Assembly (NCBI GenBank): GCA_041603235.1
Contig: JBFIES010000012.1
Location: 41,281-105,280 of the forward strand
Reading direction: 5' to 3'
DNA: 64,000 bases
DNA from: Panacagrimonas sp041603235
Lineage (GTDB): Bacteria; Pseudomonadota; Gammaproteobacteria; Nevskiales; Nevskiaceae
Numbering within the stretch: the stretch's first letter is position 1; every line of letters starts with the position of its first letter. The notes below the pieces were generated by a model, which saw only the letters and a program-made list of their open reading frames with translations, was not told where the DNA came from and did not search any database. Position numbers and translations under genes: made by a program. Below are positions 17,339-26,155 of this stretch, piece by piece.

Positions 17339-19186
17339 TCAGATTAGAACTACGGCGGCAACGACAAAGACAGCCCCGGCACCCAATGCAGCGGCATACC
17401 AGCGCACCATGCCGTTCTGGCTTTGTGCAAACCAGCCATTGAGAATGCGGAACGTCTCGGGAATCAGGCCAATGGCCTGATCAAAGATATCTTTGGCGTT
17501 GATGCGAACGAACGCCAGATAGGGTTTGACGAAGAGCTTGTCGTAGAGCCAGTCAAATCCGAAGGCCTCACGCCACCAGACCAGAATGGGGTTGCCCGAT
17601 TGCTGGAGCGCAATGGCGCGCTGGTGCGAGCGTCCGAATATGAGCCAGGCGAGCAAGACGCCAGCCAGTGACACACCGACAGAGAGATATCCCACCATGG
17701 AATGCTTCTGCATCAGTTCGGCACTGAATTCCTGGGCGGGCAGTACCTGATCCAGTGGCAGATGGATATAGCCGCCTAGCAGTGCGGCAACAGCCAGTAC
17801 AGCCAGCGGCAAATGGTGCGAGAACAATCCCTTTGGCTTTTCGACGCCGTGGTGATTCGCCGGCCCGAAGAAGGTGATGAAGATCATTCGGAAGGTGTAC
17901 AGCCCGGTCATGAAAGCGCCGAACAAACCCAGATAGAAGAGATGATGGTTTCCGCTGGCATATGCCTCGAACAGGATCTCGTCCTTGGAGAAATATCCCG
18001 AGGTAAATGGTGCGGCGATCAGGGCCAGGGAGCCGATCAGGAAGACAGCGAAGGTAAACGGAATCTCTTTCCACAACCTGCCCATCTTGAACATGTTCTG
18101 CTCATGATGGACGGCGAGAATTACCGAGCCTGCTGCGAGGAACAGCAGCGCCTTGAAGAAGGCGTGGGTCATCAGGTGGAAAACCGCCATCTGATAGGCG
18201 CCGGCACCGAGCGCCATGAACATGTAACCGATCTGCGACATGGTGGAATAAGCCAGCACCCGCTTGATGTCGCTCTGCATCAGCGCAATGAAACCAGCCA
18301 TGACGGCGGTCAGACCACCGACCCAGCCCACGGCTTCCAAGCCGATGGGGGACAGCTCAAAGAGCGGATGGGTACGCGCGATCAGATACACGCCCGCCGT
18401 AACCATCGTCGCGGCATGAATCAGTGCCGAAACCGGTGTTGGACCGACCATCGCGTCGGGCAGCCATGTTTGCAGCGGCAACTGCGCTGATTTACCCACC
18501 GCACCGCCCAACAACATCATCACGGCGAAAGTGCAGATCAGCGGGCCGTCTTTCCACTCAACCGATGCTTGGCTCAGCATGTCCTGGATGTTCAAGGTGC
18601 CGAACTGATGGAACAGGATGAACAGGCCGATGGCCATGAAAGTGTCGCCAACGCGCGTGATGACGAAAGCCTTGCGAGCGCAGTATCCGTTCTGCGCGTC
18701 CTTGTACCAGAAGCCAATGAGCAGGTACGAGGCCAGGCCAACACCCTCCCAACCAAAGTAGAGGAAGAGCAGGTTGTCGCCGAGGACCAGGAACAACATG
18801 GAGGCGACAAACAGATTCATGTACGACAGGAAGCGATCGTAGCTGTCATCACCTCGCATGTACCAGGAGGCGAACAGGTGAATAAAGAAGCCAACACCGG
18901 TAATGACGTTGAGCATCACCAAAGATAAACCGTCCAGTCGCAGGGCGAAGTCGACGCTCAGGTTTCCGGTCTGCAACCACTGCCAGAGGTGCTGGGTATA
19001 CGCGCCGCCTTCAGACTGCGATTGCAGGAAGGTGACGGAGCACGCGATCGCCACCAGAAAGGCTGCACCAACAGAGCCAACGCCGATGATGGCGGCCGGC
19101 GTATCCGCCAGTTTCCCGCGGGCGAAAGCCAGGGTTGTGAAACCCAGCAGGGGGAATACAAACGTGAGGTAGAGGTAATCCAGCAT
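17339..19186 (-). CDS. nuoL: NADH-quinone oxidoreductase subunit L
   Basis: A 615-residue distal proton-pumping subunit of complex I, E. coli length (613). Conserved features include FLYFGWEGVGLASYLLIGFWY, GKSAQLPLQTWLPDAMVGPTPVSALIHAATMVTAG with the channel lysine, and the C-terminal region that forms the long lateral helix along the membrane arm. The start ATG overlaps the nuoK stop by one base (TGATG). The three antiporter-like genes L, M and N follow one another here in the usual order. Confidence 0.96.
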   Translation of the reverse strand: MLDYLYLTFVFPLLGFTTLAFARGKLADTPAAIIGVGSVGAAFLVAIACSVTFLQSQSEGGAYTQHLWQWLQTGNLSVDFALRLDGLSLVMLNVITGVGFFIHLFASWYMRGDDSYDRFLSYMNLFVASMLFLVLGDNLLFLYFGWEGVGLASYLLIGFWYKDAQNGYCARKAFVITRVGDTFMAIGLFILFHQFGTLNIQDMLSQASVEWKDGPLICTFAVMMLLGGAVGKSAQLPLQTWLPDAMVGPTPVSALIHAATMVTAGVYLIARTHPLFELSPIGLEAVGWVGGLTAVMAGFIALMQSDIKRVLAYSTMSQIGYMFMALGAGAYQMAVFHLMTHAFFKALLFLAAGSVILAVHHEQNMFKMGRLWKEIPFTFAVFLIGSLALIAAPFTSGYFSKDEILFEAYASGNHHLFYLGLFGAFMTGLYTFRMIFITFFGPANHHGVEKPKGLFSHHLPLAVLAVAALLGGYIHLPLDQVLPAQEFSAELMQKHSMVGYLSVGVSLAGVLLAWLIFGRSHQRAIALQQSGNPILVWWREAFGFDWLYDKLFVKPYLAFVRINAKDIFDQAIGLIPETFRILNGWFAQSQNGMVRWYAAALGAGAVFVVAAVVLI

Positions 19187-19503
19187 CAGCCTTTCATCTC
19201 CGATGCGGCATCAACATCAAGCGAGCCGAATCTGCGGTAGAGCTGCAACAGAAGGGCAAGCCCGACACAGGCTTCACACGCCGCCAACGTCAGGATCATC
19301 AAGAACATGATCTGGCCGTCGGCCTGCTGCCATCGGCTGCCCGCGACCACAAATGCAACTGCTGCGGAGTTCATCATCACTTCCAGCGACATCAGCATGA
19401 ACAGCACATTTCGACGCACAAGCAAACCCAGCAGCCCCAGCGTGAACAACACGCCGGCCAGTGCGAGGCCATGCTCCATCGGTATGCCGCTTAGGTCTGT
19501 CAT
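19186..19503 (-). CDS. nuoK: NADH-quinone oxidoreductase subunit K
   Basis: A 105-residue protein with three membrane helices and the two buried glutamates of the proton path (LMSLEVMMNSAAVAF and ILTLAACEACVGLALLLQL). E. coli NuoK has 100 residues and begins IPLQHGL, aligning with GIPMEHGL here. An upstream TTG at 19509 keeps frame, but the ATG at 19503 is preferred. It overlaps nuoL and lies 56 bases after nuoJ, the widest internal gap of the operon. Confidence 0.94.
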   Translation of the reverse strand: MTDLSGIPMEHGLALAGVLFTLGLLGLLVRRNVLFMLMSLEVMMNSAAVAFVVAGSRWQQADGQIMFLMILTLAACEACVGLALLLQLYRRFGSLDVDAASEMKG

Positions 19504-19559
19504 CCCCAATTTCTCACATCAGATTCTGTCGTGTCGTGACTTGATAACTGCGTACGCAT

Positions 19560-20060
19560 CTAGTCTTGTGTGACTTCGTGTTTGCCCAGGTGATAGGCGG
19601 CAACCAGGCCTGCGGTGAGCATCATGGATGCCAGTTCCACCGCGAGCAGATATGGGCCGTAAAGCTGTATGCCCACTTCCTTGGCGCCCACTTCCTCCAG
19701 TGCTGCCGGTGTCTGCTCTCCGCTCAGCATCAGGTGCAGAATCGGAAACAGAAGCAGCGAACACAGAATGCCGGGGCCAATCCATACCGAGGGCTTGAGC
19801 CATTCCTGTTCTTTCCGTGTGACTGCCTCTCCCAGATTGAGCATCATCACAACGAAGACGAACAGAACCAGAATTGCCCCCGCGTAGACAATAATTTCCA
19901 GCATGGCTGCAAACGGCGCGCCCAAGGTGAAAAACACCGTGGCTATTGCGAGCAAGGACGTCACCAGAAACATCAGTGCGTGAACCGGGTTGGGGTTCAC
20001 GATCACCAGAATGGTGGCGATGATGGCGACGAAGCCTGCGAGGTAGAAAGTAAATTCCAT
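19560..20060 (-). CDS. nuoJ: NADH-quinone oxidoreductase subunit J
   Basis: A 166-residue membrane subunit with five helices. The conserved MLEIIVYAGAILVLFVFVVMML segment is helix 3, whose pi-bulge and tyrosine couple quinone chemistry to the proton path. The C-terminal helix with VELASMMLTAGLVAAYHLG is typical. It is a little shorter than E. coli NuoJ (184). It starts four bases after nuoI and continues the nuo operon. Confidence 0.95.
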   Translation of the reverse strand: MEFTFYLAGFVAIIATILVIVNPNPVHALMFLVTSLLAIATVFFTLGAPFAAMLEIIVYAGAILVLFVFVVMMLNLGEAVTRKEQEWLKPSVWIGPGILCSLLLFPILHLMLSGEQTPAALEEVGAKEVGIQLYGPYLLAVELASMMLTAGLVAAYHLGKHEVTQD

Positions 20061-20064
20061 GGCG

Positions 20065-20607
20065 TCAGGGCATCAGGCTCTTCACGTCGATGGGCTTGGC
20101 CTCGTTCAGGGCCTCACCCTTGCCCTTGTCCTTGATGGCAAGGCCGGCGACGCGGTAGAAGTTGTAGTCAGGATATTTGCCCGGCCCGCTGATGGTCAGG
20201 TGCTCCTTCTCATAAACGAGATTCTGGCGATCGTACTCACACATTTCAAAGTCAGGTGTGAGCTGAATGGCCGTCGTCGGGCAGGCTTCTTCGCACAGAC
20301 CACAGAAGATGCAGCGGGAAAAGTTGATGCGGAAAAACTCGGGATACCAGCGCCCGTCTTCCTTCTCTGCCTTCTGCAGTGAGATACATCCGACCGGGCA
20401 GGCAACCGCGCACAGATTGCAGGCCACGCAGCGTTCTTCGCCATCTGGATCGCGCGTGAGCACGATGCGGCCACGGTAGCGTGGTGGCAGATAAGGCTGG
20501 ACTTCCGGATAGGAGATGGTGTCGCGCTTGCGGAAGCTGTGCATGAAGATCATGCCAATGCTCCGGAACTGCGTTCCGATTCCTTTCATGACGCTTGAAA
20601 AGCTCAC
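20065..20607 (-). CDS. nuoI: NADH-quinone oxidoreductase subunit I (two 4Fe-4S ferredoxin)
   Basis: A 180-residue peripheral-arm subunit carrying clusters N6a and N6b in two CxxCxxCxxxCP motifs, CVACNLCAVACP and CIFCGLCEEACP. It is nearly E. coli-like throughout and exactly the E. coli length from a GTG at 20607. That GTG is chosen because GGAGGAG (20614-20620) stands six bases upstream and because it begins one base after the nuoH stop. The longer opening at 20637 would overlap nuoH by 29 bases, and the next ATG (20589) loses conserved N-terminal residues. Confidence 0.95.
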   Translation of the reverse strand: MSFSSVMKGIGTQFRSIGMIFMHSFRKRDTISYPEVQPYLPPRYRGRIVLTRDPDGEERCVACNLCAVACPVGCISLQKAEKEDGRWYPEFFRINFSRCIFCGLCEEACPTTAIQLTPDFEMCEYDRQNLVYEKEHLTISGPGKYPDYNFYRVAGLAIKDKGKGEALNEAKPIDVKSLMP

Positions 20608-20608
20608 G

Positions 20609-21628
20609 TCACGCTCCTCCAGATTGAGTGGCAACAATGACCAGGCCGGTCACCATCACATTGATAAGAGTCAACGGCAGACATACCTTCCAGCCCGCAG
20701 ACATCATGTGGTCATAGCGGGGACGCGGAAGCGCCGCGCGCAGAAGAATGAAGCTGCTCATGAACATGAAGGTCTTGGCCGCGAATGCGAAGAAGGACAG
20801 GATTGGGCCTTCATTATCCACGAAGGGCACATCCCAGCCGCCGAAGAACAGCACCACGATGATGGCAGACACCAGCACGATTCCAACGTACTCGCCAACG
20901 AAGAACATGCCGAACTTCATCGAGGAGTACTCGGTGTGGAATCCGGCCGCCAGCTCCTGCTCTGCTTCTGGCAAATCGAAGGGTGTGCGATGCGTGGTGG
21001 CCACGCCGGCAAGTGCGAAGGTGACGAAACCGAAGAACTGCGGAATGACATTCCAAACGCCCAGTTCCTGCTGCGAGGTCACCACATCCACCAAGGAGAA
21101 ACTGCCTGCCATCATCACGACGCCCATGATGGAAAGGCCCATGAAGACCTCGTAAGTGATCATCTGCGCAGACGATCGCAGGCCGCCCAGCAACGCATAC
21201 TTGCTGTTGGACGCCCAGCCGCCGAGCATCACGGCATAGACACCGAGACCGCAGATGGCCAGGAACAGAAGAATGCCCAGGTTCAGATCTGCCACGCCGA
21301 GCCAGGGCGTCAAGGGAATGACCATGAATCCCAGCATCATGGTGCTCATGGCGATCATCGGCGCAATCCAGAACATGACCTTGTCCGCGAAGGGCGGCGT
21401 CCAGTCTTCCTTCATGAAGATCTTGATCATGTCGGCAATAACGATGCCCAGCCCCAATGGGCCGACGCGGTTCGGGCCGTAACGATCCTGCCAGAGTCCC
21501 AGCAAGCGGCGCTCGAGCCAGATCATCCATGCGGCAGTCAGGACCAAGCCGACCAGAATGACGGCAGCCTCCACCATGCTGAGCACGATGCTGATCAACT
21601 CGGGCGTAATCCAGGCAGGCAAACTCAT
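20609..21628 (-). CDS. nuoH: NADH-quinone oxidoreductase subunit H
   Basis: A 339-residue membrane subunit with eight or nine helices, which forms the floor of the quinone-binding chamber. Diagnostic stretches are WLERRLLGLWQDRYGPNRVGPLG and RTPFDLPEAEQELAAGFHTEYSSMKFG, the acidic loop at the quinone site. The start at 21628 (MSLPAWITPEL) is one base after the nuoG stop. The frame opens 78 bases earlier inside nuoG, but that extension is not family-like. Confidence 0.95.
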   Translation of the reverse strand: MSLPAWITPELISIVLSMVEAAVILVGLVLTAAWMIWLERRLLGLWQDRYGPNRVGPLGLGIVIADMIKIFMKEDWTPPFADKVMFWIAPMIAMSTMMLGFMVIPLTPWLGVADLNLGILLFLAICGLGVYAVMLGGWASNSKYALLGGLRSSAQMITYEVFMGLSIMGVVMMAGSFSLVDVVTSQQELGVWNVIPQFFGFVTFALAGVATTHRTPFDLPEAEQELAAGFHTEYSSMKFGMFFVGEYVGIVLVSAIIVVLFFGGWDVPFVDNEGPILSFFAFAAKTFMFMSSFILLRAALPRPRYDHMMSAGWKVCLPLTLINVMVTGLVIVATQSGGA

Positions 21629-21629
21629 C

Positions 21630-24323
21630 TCAGGCGGCTCCGAGCTTGATGCTGGTACCGGGAACAGCAAACGGCACACCGGCAAAACCCTGCGGCAGTC
21701 CGACACTACCAGCAGGCAGGCTCTCGCTGATGCGGACCGGGAGGTTTACCGTGACCTGCCCCAGCGTCACCTGCGCCTGATCCTTCAGGCCCAGGCTATC
21801 GGCATCTTTCTGGCTGACAAACACACAGCTTTGCGGGATGCGCTTCTGGATCACAGCGGCGCGGGCACTTTGTTCTTCGCTACCGAAGATATGGTGGATC
21901 GCGACAAGCTTGAGGCCGTCCGAGCCAGCGGCCTGATCAGCACCGAAGTAGGTAATGCCTGCGTCCGGATCCGTCACCAAGACCGGTTCACCGGAATCCC
22001 CGCCCTTCATTTCGCCGCCCACTTCCGCCTGGAACTTGTTCCAGGCCTGCGGAGAATTCCAGCCCGGCGCCCAGGCAAACGGCAGCAGCTCCGAAGGTCG
22101 ATCCAGTTTCATGGAGCCGTTGGCGCCTTCCATGGAGAAGGCCAGCGCTGAATCTGCATCCTGCGTTGCGCGCGGCTCGTGGACAGACAGGTTGGCGCGC
22201 ATTGCGGTTCGACCGGAATAGCGATGCGGTGCACGGGCGACTTTCATGCCCTTCAATCGGAACTGTGCGTTCGGTGCGGTTTCAGTGATGACCGAGAACT
22301 GGCTCATCTCTTTGGCGCATTGCGCTGTGACGTCGTCGAGGGACTGCCAGACCTGTTCAGACATGCCAGCACACCAGCGCCAGGCATCCTGCACTGCAAC
22401 GCTGCGGTCGTAATAGGTGGGATCGAAGACCTGGAAGAAGCGCTGCGCGCGCCCTTCGCAATTGACAAAGGTGCCGTCGGTTTCAAACACAGTGCCCGCC
22501 GGCAGCAAGAGGTCGGCGTGTTCGCTGGTGGCGGTCATCTGATGATCAATCACGATCACCCGAGCCTTGCTTTGCAGTGCGGCGTCGACCAGAGATTTTT
22601 CGGCGCGGCGGTACAGGTCGTTCTCCAGCACCACCAGAACATCGACCTCGCCATTCGCGGCAGCCTGCAAGCCCGCTTCCACGTCCGGCGCTCCGAACAG
22701 CGACACGCCGAGACTGTTGGCCTCAGGCACGGAAAGACTCAGACCGACGTCCTTGTCTTTCTTCTTGAGGCTCCAGGCAACATTGGCGGCCGCCTGAATA
22801 ATGGAGGCAGAGCCTGCCGCAGTTCCAGAAACAATCAGCGGTTTGTTTGCTGCCAGCAGCGCATCGGCAATTTCGTCAGCCAGTTTGGTCGCTTCCTCAC
22901 CAAGTCCGGCTGGAGCTGGCGAACTGGCGTCAATGCGATGCGCGATGGCATGGCCAATCTGCGCAAGACGTTCCGGATTGGCACGCAGCAGCGCACTGGC
23001 AATGTCATCCAGACGAGAGGCTTCTGGTGTTGCGACGAACACTGGATTGCGCTGTTGCTGCACCAGATCCGCCAGTGAGATGACCTGCCATTCGGGGATA
23101 TTTTTCTTTGCGCCCTCGGTCACCATCTTGCCGCGAGCGGCCTGGCGTACGGCAAGCGCGACGCGCGGTGCGGTTTGCGTGCTGTCTTCACCGAGCACCA
23201 GAACACAGTCCGCTTCTTCGATATCGCGAATATTCGCCGCGCCGACCGGACCGCGAAGAATCTTTGCAGTCAGCTCGATAAGTTCGTGTTCGTGCCGGGC
23301 AATGCCGCTGTTGAAACGGTCCGCACCCACCAGCTTGCGCAGTGCGAAGTTGGACTCCAGGGATGCGCGGGGCGACCCAATACCGAGAATCTTGCTCGCG
23401 CCTGCAACGATGGCGCGTGCTTGTTCGGCGCCGACTTCGGCTGACACCGTTTTGCGACGTGTCTCGACCTTCAGAACTGGCTGTTTGGGCCGATCCTTGT
23501 TATTGGTAAATCCATAGCCGAAACGGCCGCGGTCACAGAGAAAATATCCGTTGAGCGCACCGTGGTAGCGGTTCTCGATTCGACGCACTTCACCGTATCG
23601 CTCACCCGGTGACACATTGCAGCCCATCGCGCAGCCAGAGCAGATGCTCGGCGCGTATTGCATGTCCCACTTGCGCGTATATTTTTCGGAATGAGTCTGA
23701 TCCGTGAAGACACCGGTGGGGCAGACTTCGGTGAGGTTGCCACTGAACTCACTTTCGAGCACGCCATCTTCGGCACGACCGAAGTACACGTTTGAGGCTG
23801 CGCCGTACACGCCAAGATCAGTTCCGCCAGCGTAGTCGCGGTAATAACGCACGCAGCGGTAGCAGCTGATGCAGCGATTCATCTCATGCCCAATGAAGGG
23901 TCCGAGGTCCTGATTCAGGTGCGTTCGCTTGTCGAACCGGTAACTACGCGAATGATGCTTTGTCATCACCGTCATGTCCTGCAAATGACAGTGACCACCT
24001 TCTTCGCAGACCGGGCAGTCGTGCGGGTGGTTGGTCATCAGGAACTCGATGATGGCTTCGCGAAACTCGACCGCCTCTTCGTCGGCAATCGAGATGTACA
24101 TGTCGTCCTGCGCCTGGGTCATGCAGGACATGACAATACGACCGTTCTTGTCGTCGGCATCGCGATACTGCTTGACCGCGCATTGGCGGCAGGCACCTAC
24201 GCTGCCCAGCGCCGGATGCCAGCAGAAATACGGGATATCCAGACCCAGCGACAGACAGGCCTGCAGCAGGTTGTCGCTGCCACTGACCTCAAAGTCTTTA
24301 CCGTCGACGTGAATCTTTGCCAT
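21630..24323 (-). CDS. nuoG: NADH-quinone oxidoreductase subunit G
   Basis: An 897-residue peripheral-arm iron-sulfur subunit. The N-terminal ferredoxin domain carries the N1b cysteines (CWHPALGSVGACRQC ... C), then the His-coordinated N5 site (HPHDCPVCEEGGHC) and the N4 cysteines (CISCYRC ... C). The additional cluster N7 is present as C-x2-C-x3-C-x27-C beginning at ICSGCAMGC, as in E. coli and unlike mitochondrial homologues. The remainder is a molybdopterin-oxidoreductase-like domain without cofactor. Length is close to E. coli NuoG (908). It lies 17 bases after nuoF. Confidence 0.96.
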   Translation of the reverse strand: MAKIHVDGKDFEVSGSDNLLQACLSLGLDIPYFCWHPALGSVGACRQCAVKQYRDADDKNGRIVMSCMTQAQDDMYISIADEEAVEFREAIIEFLMTNHPHDCPVCEEGGHCHLQDMTVMTKHHSRSYRFDKRTHLNQDLGPFIGHEMNRCISCYRCVRYYRDYAGGTDLGVYGAASNVYFGRAEDGVLESEFSGNLTEVCPTGVFTDQTHSEKYTRKWDMQYAPSICSGCAMGCNVSPGERYGEVRRIENRYHGALNGYFLCDRGRFGYGFTNNKDRPKQPVLKVETRRKTVSAEVGAEQARAIVAGASKILGIGSPRASLESNFALRKLVGADRFNSGIARHEHELIELTAKILRGPVGAANIRDIEEADCVLVLGEDSTQTAPRVALAVRQAARGKMVTEGAKKNIPEWQVISLADLVQQQRNPVFVATPEASRLDDIASALLRANPERLAQIGHAIAHRIDASSPAPAGLGEEATKLADEIADALLAANKPLIVSGTAAGSASIIQAAANVAWSLKKKDKDVGLSLSVPEANSLGVSLFGAPDVEAGLQAAANGEVDVLVVLENDLYRRAEKSLVDAALQSKARVIVIDHQMTATSEHADLLLPAGTVFETDGTFVNCEGRAQRFFQVFDPTYYDRSVAVQDAWRWCAGMSEQVWQSLDDVTAQCAKEMSQFSVITETAPNAQFRLKGMKVARAPHRYSGRTAMRANLSVHEPRATQDADSALAFSMEGANGSMKLDRPSELLPFAWAPGWNSPQAWNKFQAEVGGEMKGGDSGEPVLVTDPDAGITYFGADQAAGSDGLKLVAIHHIFGSEEQSARAAVIQKRIPQSCVFVSQKDADSLGLKDQAQVTLGQVTVNLPVRISESLPAGSVGLPQGFAGVPFAVPGTSIKLGAA

Positions 24324-24340
24324 GCGCCTGTGCCGTCTGA

Positions 24341-25645
24341 TTAAGCGGTGACCGCGGCTGATGCCGCTGGTTCGGAACGAATACCTGCCTCGAATTCTTC
24401 ACGGAAGAACTTGATGGCAGACTGCAGCGGCTCCATTGCACCGGGCGCATGCGCACAGAACGTGCGACCCGGGCCCAGTTGCCGCGTCAGTTTCATTAAT
24501 TGATCAATATCTCCGGGCTTGCCCTGCCCTTTTTCAATTGCGCGAAGAATACGCACGGACCAGGGCAGCCCGTCGCGGCATGGCGTGCACCAGCCGCAGG
24601 ATTCACGCGCAAAGAATTCTTCCAGATTACGAACGGCGGAGACCATGCTCTGGCCTTCTGCCATCACGGTGATCTGGCCCGTACCCATGCGCGATCCGGC
24701 TTTGGAAATCGTGTCGAAATCCATCGGCAGGTCAAGGTGCTCGGGCAACAGAAAATCAGTCGATGCGCCTCCAGGCAGCCAGGCCTTGAGTTTCTTGCCG
24801 TCGCGCATACCGCCGGCATGCTCTTCCAGCAGTTCGCGCGCCGTGGTACCGAAAGGCAATTCCCATGTTCCCGGCTTGTTGGCACGACCCGAACATCCAT
24901 AGAGCTTGGTGCCACCGTCCTTGGTCTTGCCCTGACTCAGGCCCTTGAACCAGTCGCCACCATTGATGACGATGCCCGGAATATTGCACAGCGTCTCGAC
25001 GTTGTTGACCACCGTCGGCCGGCCCCACAAACCACTGATGGCTGGAAACGGCGGCTTTGCACGCGGATTGGCGCGACGGCCTTCCAGCGAATTGATCAAC
25101 GCGGTTTCTTCGCCGCAAATGTAGCGACCCGCTCCGGTGTGGACGAAGCAGTCATAGCCCCAGCCGGTGCCTAGAATGTTCTTGCCAAGCAGCCCTGCGG
25201 CGCGCGCCTCGGCCAGCGCCTTGTTGAGATTCTGCGCAGCCTTGATGTACTCGCCACGGAGGAAGATATAACCGGTGCAGGCACCGATGGCGTAAGCCGC
25301 CACGATCATCGCCTCCACCATGAGGTGCGGCGCATCTTCCATCAACAGGCGGTCCTTGAACGTGCCAGGCTCCATCTCGTCGGCATTGCAGACCAGATAC
25401 TTGGCCCCTGAATCCGGCCCCATGGGGACCAGACTCCACTTGATGCCTGTGGGGAAGCCCGCACCGCCGCGGCCACGGAGGTTGGCGTCCTTGACGGCCT
25501 TTTGCACGGCAAGCGGATCGCCATCCTTGATGGCTTTTCTCAGGCCCGCATAACCACCGACCTTTTCGTAAGCCTTGAGGTCCAGCGGGCCGCGTGCCTT
25601 GTCGATGCTGTACGTCAGCGGATGGGTTTCTGCACTGATCTTCAT
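24341..25645 (-). CDS. nuoF: NADH-quinone oxidoreductase subunit F (NADH and FMN binding)
   Basis: A 434-residue subunit that oxidises NADH. The NADH site GRGGAGFPTGIKW lies near residues 58-70, the FMN-binding region with GAGRYICGEETALINSLEG follows, and the N3 4Fe-4S cluster uses ESCGWCTPCRDG plus a later cysteine near GRTFCAHAPGA. The ATG overlaps the nuoE stop by four bases (ATGA), so the NADH module subunits E and F are translationally coupled. Confidence 0.97.
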   Translation of the reverse strand: MKISAETHPLTYSIDKARGPLDLKAYEKVGGYAGLRKAIKDGDPLAVQKAVKDANLRGRGGAGFPTGIKWSLVPMGPDSGAKYLVCNADEMEPGTFKDRLLMEDAPHLMVEAMIVAAYAIGACTGYIFLRGEYIKAAQNLNKALAEARAAGLLGKNILGTGWGYDCFVHTGAGRYICGEETALINSLEGRRANPRAKPPFPAISGLWGRPTVVNNVETLCNIPGIVINGGDWFKGLSQGKTKDGGTKLYGCSGRANKPGTWELPFGTTARELLEEHAGGMRDGKKLKAWLPGGASTDFLLPEHLDLPMDFDTISKAGSRMGTGQITVMAEGQSMVSAVRNLEEFFARESCGWCTPCRDGLPWSVRILRAIEKGQGKPGDIDQLMKLTRQLGPGRTFCAHAPGAMEPLQSAIKFFREEFEAGIRSEPAASAAVTA

Positions 25646-26154
25646 TCGTATCCGCCCAGAATCTTGTCGATGCCCGAGACACTCACATCGCTGTGCAGGT
25701 CTTCGTCAATCATCAGCGTCGGGCCGCGGTCACAGTTGCCCAGACAGCAGATCGGCAACAGGGTGAACTTCTGATCCGGCGTGGTCTGTCCCATCTTGAT
25801 GCCTAGCCTGGATTCCAGACCGTCCCGCAGTTCGTCATAACCTGTGAGGTGACAAGAAATGCTGTCACAAACAGTGATGACATGGCGCCCGACCGGCTGC
25901 CGAAAAATCAGGCTGTAGAACGTGGCAACGCCTTCCAGGTCAGCTGCATCGGTACCGATCATGCTGGCAATGGGGCCGATCGCCGCGTCTGGCACCCAGC
26001 CGCGATATTTCTGCACGATCTTCAGCGCGCCGATGCTCGCCGCACGGGTATCAGGATAGTGATGCATCTCCTCGGCAATCTCGGCGCGCTCGGCATCACT
26101 GAGCACAAACGGCTCCGCCTTGTTGAGGTCTGCAAGTTTGACGACGTTTTCCAT
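25642..26154 (-). CDS. nuoE: NADH-quinone oxidoreductase subunit E (2Fe-2S)
   Basis: A 170-residue thioredoxin-fold subunit binding the off-path cluster N1a. The four ligands sit in CDSISC and CCLGNC, the C-x4-C and C-x3-C pattern of the family. The start at 26154 (MENVVKLADLNK) is one base after the nuoCD stop; a longer in-frame opening at 26205 overlaps nuoCD and is not family-like. Length agrees with E. coli NuoE (166). Confidence 0.94.
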   Translation of the reverse strand: MENVVKLADLNKAEPFVLSDAERAEIAEEMHHYPDTRAASIGALKIVQKYRGWVPDAAIGPIASMIGTDAADLEGVATFYSLIFRQPVGRHVITVCDSISCHLTGYDELRDGLESRLGIKMGQTTPDQKFTLLPICCLGNCDRGPTLMIDEDLHSDVSVSGIDKILGGYE

Positions 26155-26155
26155 A